NCBI RefSeq assembly: GCF_964355755.1
Contig: NC_092670.1
Coordinates: 26,463,795 to 26,527,794 of the forward strand
Direction: 5' to 3'
DNA from: Antedon mediterranea
Taxonomy: Eukaryota; Echinodermata; Crinoidea; Comatulida; Antedonidae
Length of the DNA: 64,000 nt
Shown here in pieces: positions 56,025 through 64,000 of the stretch (positions are counted from its first letter, which is position 1; each line of letters starts with the position of its first letter). The notes beneath the pieces are model-generated. The model was not told the origin of the DNA, did not search any database, and was given only the letters and a program-made list of their open reading frames with translations. Both the position numbers and the translations under genes were made by a program.

Positions 56025-56620
56025 GGAGTTTTGTCTTAATATTAGTAAAAATATTAATATTTTTGCACATGGCATTTTATACGTGTATTACTTGAGTTTG
56101 GATAATCCGTCTAGGGAAACACGCACAAGTCACGTGGTTTGACACCAAGAATTCTTGGTGCATACGATTATCCAGTTGACTAGTTTCAGCCGCATGCCAT
56201 TGGCTACTCACTCGTACGCAGTTTTAATATTCATATTTCAGAATTTCAAAGACTCAACAACTAAGATGATGCACATGCGCTATATTACGTTTAGACAATA
56301 TGTTTCTGAAGGCTAGAAATGATTTTATATGCCTAGTAGTCTGGTAAACATTTGATGGGATTTTTCCCAAGAACATGAAAACTCGTCTTGATATGATCAT
56401 AGAGATATCTCTATGATATGATAGGGCTAGCTTAAACTCTGCAAATCAAACATTGAATGGATCATTATTATGCGGAGATAATTTGATTTAATTCCCACCC
56501 AGACCCTGTCCTCCTGTTCTGTGTGGTGGTAGCTCTGTTGTGTGTCGGTGGTGGTATGTACCTTATTGGCGTTTTATTTGGCAGGTCATACGTACGAATT
56601 GAGTAGGCCTACGAAGGAGG
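56025..56620 (+). repeat. Large dispersed duplicate, copy 2 (partner 28560-29065)
   Basis: Same-order match to the 28.6-kb copy, longer by about 90 bp after GGCTACTCACTC and by smaller insertions. One is a perfect 22-bp palindrome at 56396-56417 (ATCATAGAGAT/ATCTCTATGAT), inserted at GATATGAT where copy 1 has a single GATATGAT. Both copies end at GCAGGTCAT and then a TAGGCCTA-rich segment. Confidence 0.85.
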
Positions 56621-57040
56621 CCTAGGCCAGAACTAAACAATTAATAAACAAAACAACTTGGAAACACGATTTTATATTTTAACAGTTGTTCAGTCTCGAT
56701 CGTACATTCAGCACTGTACATACTTGATCTTTTTCATTTTGAAACAAAATGATCATTGGTATTATTTACATACCGCCCGCCCCATATAGCCAAATACAGT
56801 ATGATAACCTACGTCACTCTTATCGGATGTTTGCGGTCTGCAAATCGTTTTCTATACGTGTTTCACAAGTCTGTATTTTCAGACAAAAAATTTAAATAAA
56901 AACAAATAAATAAAAAAAAAAGACAATGAATACAGACTTAGGGCAAGTCTAAGTTAAAAAGTTTGTTGTGCCACGACTACAAGACTTGCTGCCTGAACAA
57001 TTTCAAGTGTATTGGACTCTTGAATAATGAATAGATTTGG
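56621..57040. other. Anonymous non-coding DNA
   Basis: No supported gene or repeat in this interval. Confidence 0.45.
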
Positions 57041-57047
57041 ACAATTA

Positions 57048-57972
57048 CGCCCGTATTCTTAAACCGGACTTTAGTCGTAGTTCGAAGTTCGACTTGAAAA
57101 AGTCGTAGTTCGAGCTATTACTTCAAATTCGATTAAAAAACGAAGTAGTCGAAGTTTGCAGTTCGACTTATGAAGTCGAGCTTTTAGTCGAGTTGCACAC
57201 GTCTGGGTAACAAAGGCTATACATTGGCCAATGACAAGAGAGTATTTGAGGAGCAGACGAAATTTTGCGCATTGATATCACTTTCCATTTTCTTACAACA
57301 CTTTTTACGCATCAGGACTATACAAGAAAAATAATTTTAATCGTTAATTATTAGAACAAGATCAGTATTAATTTAACAGTGAAGTACTTTTGATTAACAA
57401 CAAACAAAATCTTCAAAATATATTTAGGAACCATGGCGGTACGGTAACTTTTATATTTTCTAGGCCACAAACAAAATATGATCGCGACGAACCACGCACT
57501 TCATAGCGTGACAAGAAAGCGCTAGGCCCCCTAAACATTCCATCGCGTGGTGAATTTTCGCATCTGCCATTGTCGCTATGGCGTGACGTAGTTGAAGTCG
57601 GACTTGCGCGAAGAAAATTATGTAATTTGTATACAGTTGTAAATAAAGATGACTTTCATTATTATAACATATACCAATGTATATTTAATTAAGCTAATAT
57701 AAAAATAGATATTTCATTCTTCAATATCTGGCCAATATAACAACTCAATGACTGTTACGTTTTTCATAAACATCGTTTAAAAACCATTTAGTCGACCATT
57801 TAGCCTGCCCTCTCCAGGACTAAAAAAATCGATCAAAATCCGTCTCGATTTAGTCGAGGTTGGCCTGAATTAGTCGGCGATTTAGTTGAAGTTCGGTTTA
57901 TGAATTAAAATGACGTCATTTTTTTAGTTTTAGCTCGAACTACGACTAAAGTCCGGTTTAAGAATACGGGCG
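57048..57972. mobile_element. PIF/Harbinger-like MITE 3 (925 bp)
   Basis: Perfect 38-bp terminal inverted repeats start CGCCCGTATTCTTAAACCGG and are flanked by TTA at 57045-57047 and 57973-57975. Subterminal regions on both sides are packed with GTAGTTCGA/AGTCGAG-type motifs, possible binding sites for a transposase. TIRs and TTA duplication fit PIF/Harbinger, but the termini differ from elements 1 and 2 and no Myb-like or DDE frame is visible. The perfect ends suggest recent activity. Confidence 0.8.
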
Positions 57973-58243
57973 TTAATCTTTAAAGACATTTCGAAGAGTA
58001 ATTTCTATTGTTTTTTTTGTCAATTGGTTGTTTTATTTTGTCTGTATCTATTTATTGGCCTATTAAAATGTGATTTATAAATTTCTATTTTTTAAATTTG
58101 TAAATATATAAGAATTTATAATTATTAATATCATCCTTTGAATGTTGTGCAAATTTTGTAGTAATTTTTAGTTTAAATGAATTATACATACATATTTTTG
58201 GCCTATAAAAATAATGTGATTTATAAGTCTCTATTTTTTAAAT

Positions 58244-58795
58244 TTGTATTGTCCCTTTGACTAATTCCAAAAAAATTAAAAATAAAAGATTTCGAAAAAA
58301 GGTGGGTCATTTTGAAGTATTATAATAGTTATTAACTATCACCAAAAATTTTTCGAAAAAAAAAAAAATTTAACTGAAATATATACGTTTTTTTGTTACA
58401 AAAATAACTTTGACTTCCAGTCAAAGTTTTCAATCAAAACATATCCCATAATGAAACGCGCTTGTTTGGCTACTCTGTATGCATAATCATAAAACTTCCT
58501 CATGATCTGTGTGAAAATACCTTCTTAACCGTGACGAGTTGTAAACAATCCTAATTTAGCAATGCATAATGCGTACTCATGGTTTGAAATCTTTGTTTAC
58601 TTTCGCTCGTGGCGATTTTCCAGATGAAATGTAATCAAATTAATTTACCTGTTAATTACGTAAACTTGTTGTTTTTGGCTCGAATTTTCGACTTAAAATG
58701 AAAAACTTTAATATTACTTTGATATGGCCACTTTAAATTTAGAATATTTTGACCTTCATTTTTTTGTGTTTCAAGAGACAATACATCTTTAAGAA
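58244..58795. mobile_element. MITE-4, long copy (about 550 bp)
   Basis: The left end TTGTATTGTCCCTTTGAC and the right end AAGAGACAATACATCTTTAA are inverted and match the termini of the 67-bp hairpin at 12909-12975. The inside is A+T-rich and non-coding. Confidence 0.6.
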
Positions 58796-58838
58796 TTTGT
58801 AATAATTAATCTCATCTTTTGATCTTTGTGCAATTTTT

Positions 58839-59953
58839 AGTCGCGTGGAAGCGACTCTATAGTTCACTAAGTCGGTCGGTCGGTCTGTCTGTCTGTCTGT
58901 CGGTCTGTCTGTCTGTCTGTCGGTCCGGTATCACTATGCGTTTTATGGCTTTATGACCTTATCTTGATATCAGTTTAATCTAGCTAAGTAAATTTTTCAC
59001 AGAATATTCCTTATGGCCAGGAATCGATGTGGTTATGTTTTCACGGTGCGCAATAAAAAATTACGCGGTCTACGCACGATTTAACGAAATCACGTTTGTA
59101 ATCATATCTTAACAACCATGAATCACAATTAAATAAAATTTGGTACTCATAAATTTCAGGGCATAAATCATCATATGGCAATACAATTACGTGCGTAGCG
59201 CATGTAACGCATGCGTACTTAGTCGCGTGGAAGCGACTCTATAGTTCACTAAGTCGGTCGGTCGGTCTGTCTGTCTGTCGGTCTGTCTGTCTGTCGGTCC
59301 AGTATCACTATGCGTTTTATGGCTTTATGACCTTATCTTGATATCAGTTTAATCTAGCTAAGTAAATTTTTCACAGAATATTCCTTATGGCCAGGAATCG
59401 ATGTGGTTATGTTTTCACGGTGCGCAATAAAAAATTACGCGGTCTACGCACGATTTAACGAAATCACGTTTGTAATCATATCTTAACAACCATGAATCAC
59501 AATTAAATAAAATTTGGTACTCATAAATTTCAGGGCATAAATCATCATATGGCAATACAATTACGTGCGTAGCGCATGTAACGCATGCGTACGCGCGCTT
59601 AAAATTTTCAAAATTTATTTTCGATGAAATAAGAGTACGTTTCAGGCAATTTTAAGGGTTTACAAAATTGCCATGAGTGCGCAGATTTTTGCGCGCGCAC
59701 TGCGCGTTAAATGTTATTGCGCACACTTTTTGCCCGATTTCTGTTTTCTTGAATTACTTTTCAACTCGAAATTACGTTATACGAGCACGTCAAATGTGAC
59801 AGGCTACGCACGTGTAAATTAAAAAAATATAAATGTTTTTAAACATTTCAACATTTTTAAACATGTTCAGTAATTTCGGTCAGTATAGTTCACTATGTCG
59901 GTCGGTCCGTCTGTCTGTCGGTCCGGTATCACTATGCATTGTAGCACGCGACT
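58839..59953 (+). mobile_element. Helentron/HINE-like element with 382-bp tandem duplication and GTCT/GTCG microsatellite
   Basis: AGTCGCGTGGAAGCGACTCT starts at 58839 and again at 59221; the 382-bp segment between is repeated nearly exactly. The inverted terminus CACGCGACT is at 59945-59953. Each unit begins with a CGGT/CTGT (GTCG/GTCT) microsatellite, and a third, shorter one sits before the right end (59900-59925). The interior (CTTGATATCAGTTTAATCTA, CCTTATGGCCAGGAATCGAT, GCGTAGCGCATGTAACGCAT) is shared with 31925-32580. A GTCY tetranucleotide tract is a known trait of Drosophila DINE-1/HINE elements. Confidence 0.6.
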
Positions 59954-60044
59954 TAATGGCTGTTGGCCTTGTTCATAGTAACTTAACTTTTTGAGGACGA
60001 TAAAGTTGTCAACGACTAGAAATAATGTATATATAACCAAAGAC

Positions 60045-60605
60045 CCATTCCTACAATTTGTGACGTTTTGTAAAAATTTTTATTACTTACCAGGTCATTC
60101 CTTGTCTTAAATGTACGTTTTATGGTAAATTATGATAAAAAGAGAGAAACAATGTAGCTCGCGGTGAATGTCCTCTCATGGACGGTCTTTAGGCCTAGCC
60201 TAGCTAGGCTTAGTTTTGTAGGCCTCTGGTAAACATCGGTAATGTACGAACGTCATCATACGCTAGCTATAGGCCTAGTATAGCCTGCATTAATTGTCTT
60301 TCTGTTTTTGCCAGAATCCGTTGATACAAATTGGGGAAAACCTGGTATTAAAAGTTAGGAGTCTTCCATTTGTTTTTGCCTCACGATCGATCGAAAAGTG
60401 GGTGAATTACAGAAGAAAAACGAAAATATCAATCGGCGCGAAATGAATGTATGTTGGGATTTATAGCGGGCCCGCTAAAATTATTAGAATCAAATTATTT
60501 TTTACATTTTTAAACAGTTAAAGATGAAAAAAGTTATCTCAATAGGACCATATAGTATTTATTTTTACATTAAATGTAATTTGTGACCTTAATTAGATCT
60601 AAAAT
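60045..60605 (+). mobile_element. MITE-1, near-complete copy
   Basis: It starts AAAGACCCATTCCTACAATT and contains all MITE-1 blocks (ATTCCTTGTCTTAAATGTAC, GGACGGTCTTTAGGCC, TACGCTAGCTATAGGCC, AGAATCCGTTGATACAAATT, TGTTGGGATTTATAGCGGGC, TGTGACCTTAATTAGATCTA). The right terminus after GATCTAAAA is missing. Same orientation as 24711-25447. Confidence 0.82.
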
Positions 60606-61045
60606 ATACAGTTCAAATTACACTTAAACATGGAATTTTCAAAACTCTAAATAATATTTTAACTTCTAAATTAATTGTTTAATAAAATTACATTTTTATT
60701 GGCATTGACATGCACGTTGAAGTACCTGTCCCGCTCATGCACATTTGTCACTTTCTGAGGCGCACCCTAGATTAATAATTCACACAGCACAAAGTCCCAT
60801 TTCCAGTTGATTTTCTAGTTTACAATACAAATATTTCAAAGTAAAGGAATAATCTGTGTATATAAAAATCAATGGCCATAAATAGTTCCGAATTGTATTG
60901 TTGACAATTTGTTTGTTAGAGGCCGGGAAGCGATTTTTTTTAGTACAGAAGTTGGGGGCCACTTATGTGAAAGATAGCCGAACTACTTCCTAAATATAAC
61001 TAAACCTATACCCTCTAAGTAATCTCTCTCACTATAATGTAAAAA

Positions 61046-61130
61046 GAACTTGCTCATCGGATTTGAACTCCATACATCGACATGTAAAGTCCATAGTCTA
61101 TATCCACTCGACTACACAGATGGCTCGACA
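61046..61130 (-). ncRNA. tRNA-like sequence (Val-type-like, degenerate)
   Basis: On the minus strand TAGTCGAGTGG matches an A box with a perfect 4-bp D stem (AGTC/GACT). A 7-base anticodon loop TTTACAT would carry a TAC anticodon with a 4/5-paired stem, and GAGTTCAAATCC matches a B box. The T stem and acceptor stem do not pair, so it is a pseudogene or SINE head rather than a functional tRNA gene. Confidence 0.45.
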
Positions 61131-61139
61131 GAAAACCTT

Positions 61140-64000
61140 TGTATTAGCAAATTGTAGTTAGCTCATTTCTTACGTCACACCTGAATATTCATGTTTATTT
61201 TGTGACGTCTCATGAGGGGTCCCCAAGTTAACACGGGCTACTGGTAGACCATAATTACAAAAGTAAGTAGCAAGTACTTAACAAATCTCCCATACAAAAA
61301 AATTGCAAAATATCAAAAACAGTGAAATAAAAATAAAATGTAAATGAATAAACTTAACAATTCGTGTTTCTACACCAATGTGTTTTTAATTTGATTTTTT
61401 ATTTTATCTCTAATGTATGTATCAAATAATTAATACACCACGAAAAACACCCATAAATTGGCATTTTATACTTTCGTTATGTGTTTGTGTGCATCATCAT
61501 TCACACAGCACAATTTTTCTTTAGTGTCTTTTATTCTCAGTCAAAAGTAAAGTATAAAGTTCCACTGTACTATTGCTTACATTTTTTAGCCTACCGTACT
61601 TATATTTTAAAGTGAAGGGATAGTGTATAACAAACCAATGGCTGTAAATACAGTAGTTCCGAATTTTATTTGTGATACAATTTGTTTTTATTTTAATAAT
61701 TTGTCAAAGTACTTTTATCAGAGTGCGCTGTTATTATACTTGCCCATGTATATAACTACATATTAAGGCAGAAAAAGACTTATTACAAAGTAGCAAATAG
61801 GTAACAAATCTCCCAAACCAAAAAAAAATTCAAAATATTAAAACCATTGAAAAACCGTTGAAAAACACATATTATGGCAGAAAAGACAGTGCAGAGCACG
61901 GGTTACTGCTAGTTATTATTATTACTGTAATGATTAAATACAAACATTATTATGTAGCATTTGTACTAAAATGTGAATGTTCATAAAAAAATAGCATCAT
62001 ATGAATAAATGAAAGGCATCTGTTTCTGAATAAATTCTCACTTAAATGTTATTAAAATGAATGTAGTAACCTATATTATATTTAAATCAGTCACCAGAAA
62101 TCACTTGATTTATAAAACACAAATTTTATTTAATTAATTTACTGACTTAGATCATTTATACATATTATACTACAGCAATTATTGATTATTACATTGGCAT
62201 TTGCTAACATCTAGTGGTTGTACTAGTTATCCTAGATTGAACAGTTCCACTTTGAAAACACTGTGCTATGCTGTTTTGTATTCATGAATGCAACTGAAGT
62301 ATAGAATGAACTATATATCTAATGCACTATATTTAATTTTATAAAAACGGCCGACTTTGTGTCTCATACTGAAGTAGACAAATGTCAAAAATCTGCTATT
62401 GCTATGGACGGGTAACCCTATGGACTGCTGCTAATTGTTACAGATTAGGTGTACCATTTTATATAATGCATTTTAACATTAAGAATGGAATAAAGTATAA
62501 ACATTTTGTATAATTATATTTATAAAATATAACTTCAATTTATAAATAATGGAATAATAGAAATTATATTTAGAAACCAAAATCATTTTTTAGGGTGGGG
62601 GGGAGGGGATAGTCGGGTATTCAACAAACAGATTTCAAGGAACATACATTTTGATTAATATAATACCTAGAGTACTTTACCTTTTTAAGAATTGCTTTAG
62701 TGATAGGTATAGTGATCCAAAAGGCAATTCATACCAAGGAGAGTTACCTTTATACTGGTGTCATATCAAAGTCTACCAAGAGTGTTTAGGTTGAACATTT
62801 GACACTATTCTTTCTGGGGGGGGGGGGGGAAGCTTTATTCCACAGACTCCAACAATATCTTGATTTATTATGTTGTATTCCAAGCAAATATACCATATCA
62901 TTTCCTATGATGCAATAATATACATTATGTGTCAGTAAATATGTTCCCTGACCCCTGCTACAGAAATCACCCTGGAATGGACCCTCAAATGAAGACAAAT
63001 AATAAGCTTTTGCATCGGGATGGTATATGAAAGGAGACGGTAATTTATTCAAAACATTAACCTGTGCATGTGTATAATAAGCAAAGTATACACCATTCCG
63101 TTCATTATCGTGACTGTATTTGGTCATTTTAACGTTCGGACTGCAAAACCAGACAGAGAAAAATATACGTCATTTTGAACTTTTCAACAATAAAAAATGG
63201 CTTCTCAGTACAAATCGAATGTATACATGGTGGGTCTAAGTTTTATTTTATAGTCACACTCTAAGACATTACTATAAGGCCAGTTAAACTGGCTTATGAG
63301 AGACATAAACTTATTGGCAGAGTATGACATACAATGAGCCAACATGAAAAGTTAAAGATTACACAGTATTATTTAAAATAATTTCTTTATGCGTTTCAAT
63401 TTTTTTTTTTTGGCAACACAGGTATCTGGAAAATTACAAAATAAAGTTCCAAATCATTGTCAACATAAAAGACAAATTACATAATGAATTGTAGTAGGGA
63501 CACTTAAACAATGATACAATTTCTTTGATCAAGTGGAATATTTCCATATCTATGTATATTTCTATACCACAACCAAAACGGAAAATTAAAAGGGTATAAG
63601 CGATACCCCATCAAACACAGATTGTTAAAACGTAATCAAAATGAATATCAATAAAGTTCCATGGACACACTGACTGTTTTGATTCAGTCTGTACCTTTAT
63701 TTCTCCTTTCTCCCTCTAGAGGGCAGTATCACTCCACTGTAAATTATTTGAATTAAAAATAAGTATCATGTGCATAAAACAAAGCCCTGTTAAGGTGTAG
63801 CCAACTTACCTAAATCAGAAAAAAATTGAAAATTTGCAACTGAAACATTGATTTCATGTACGGTATTATAAATGATGTCCATAAAATTGTTTGTTATTGT
63901 TCTTTCCTTTCCTCATTCAATTCAAAATCAAAGGTAAATTTGAAACTTAAAAAGGTGTAATAGTCATAACAAAATCGTTAGAGAGATATTTTGGCAATCG
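61140..64000. other. Nearly featureless A+T-rich DNA
   Basis: A G tract at about 62815-62829 is the only simple-sequence feature. The longest non-repeat frame of the window lies here on the minus strand (62786-63127, 113 codons). With about two-thirds A+T, one or two frames of this length are expected by chance in 64 kb on six frames, and it has no domain or splice support. Confidence 0.5.

Noticed and set aside
62786-63127. 113-codon minus-strand frame, longest outside repeats
   Set aside because: A rough estimate from stop-codon frequency at about two-thirds A+T gives one or two such frames by chance in this window. Composition and flanks give no further support.

Overview
This is A+T-rich, repeat-dense DNA from an animal nuclear genome. 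It has no operons, no dense coding and no ribosome-binding sites, but it has four non-LTR retrotransposon remnants, tRNA-derived SINEs, PIF/Harbinger and Helentron-like DNA transposons, several MITE families and three large minisatellites. The palindromic octamer TAGGCCTA and the motif ACAGTA recur throughout. Together with the transposon mix this suggests a marine invertebrate, perhaps an echinoderm. That placement is an impression from base composition, not a demonstrated identity.

No complete host protein-coding gene is visible. The window reads like intergenic DNA or the inside of very long introns. Three short minus-strand segments (30022-30108, 39334-39402, 42916-43041) look like initiating coding exons: each has an in-frame stop shortly before the ATG, protein-like composition, a GT donor, and ends in phase 0. 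They could be alternative first exons of one minus-strand gene whose body lies further left or outside the window. This is a hypothesis. A fourth, weaker promoter/exon-like patch lies on the plus strand at 21590-21832.

Layout: 1-6.2 kb is mostly anonymous DNA with small repeats. At 6.2-7.2 kb a LINE C-terminus is split by a SINE. A Helentron-like mosaic lies at 9.4-11 kb. MITEs at 12.9-13.9 kb lead into a 64-bp minisatellite of about 34 copies (14.44-16.62 kb). A 48-bp minisatellite (17.6-18.25 kb) is followed by a MITE and a LINE 3' end, then a 24/19-bp array (20.2-20.7 kb). At 26.0-27.5 kb a LINE reverse transcriptase is split by a PIF/Harbinger element that encodes a short Myb/SANT-like protein. 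At 28.6-29.1 kb there is a block repeated at 56.0-56.6 kb. From 31.1 to 35.8 kb there is a long-TIR element and a run of Helentron-like elements. At 36.5-39.2 kb there are tRNA-like sequence, a possible DUF3504-like fragment and a MITE. At 42.3-42.6 kb there is a foldback element, at 43.8-44.7 kb a second Myb-carrying PIF, and at 45.9-46.5 kb a degenerate relative of the 64-bp satellite. SINE, L2-like LINE and 38-bp minisatellite follow at 52.6-55.5 kb. A third PIF-like element with perfect 38-bp TIRs (57.05-57.97 kb), a duplicated Helentron-like element with a GTCT/GTCG microsatellite (58.8-59.95 kb) and another MITE (60.0-60.6 kb) come next. The last 3 kb are almost featureless.

The elements interact mainly by insertion. 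Two nestings can be proved from the sequence: SINE into LINE with a CTAAC duplication, and PIF into LINE with a TTA duplication. In both, removing the insert and one duplication rejoins the host reading frame. The most unusual observation is two diverged PIF elements that each keep an intact 54-58 codon Myb/SANT-like frame ending at nearly the same place, before the expected third helix.
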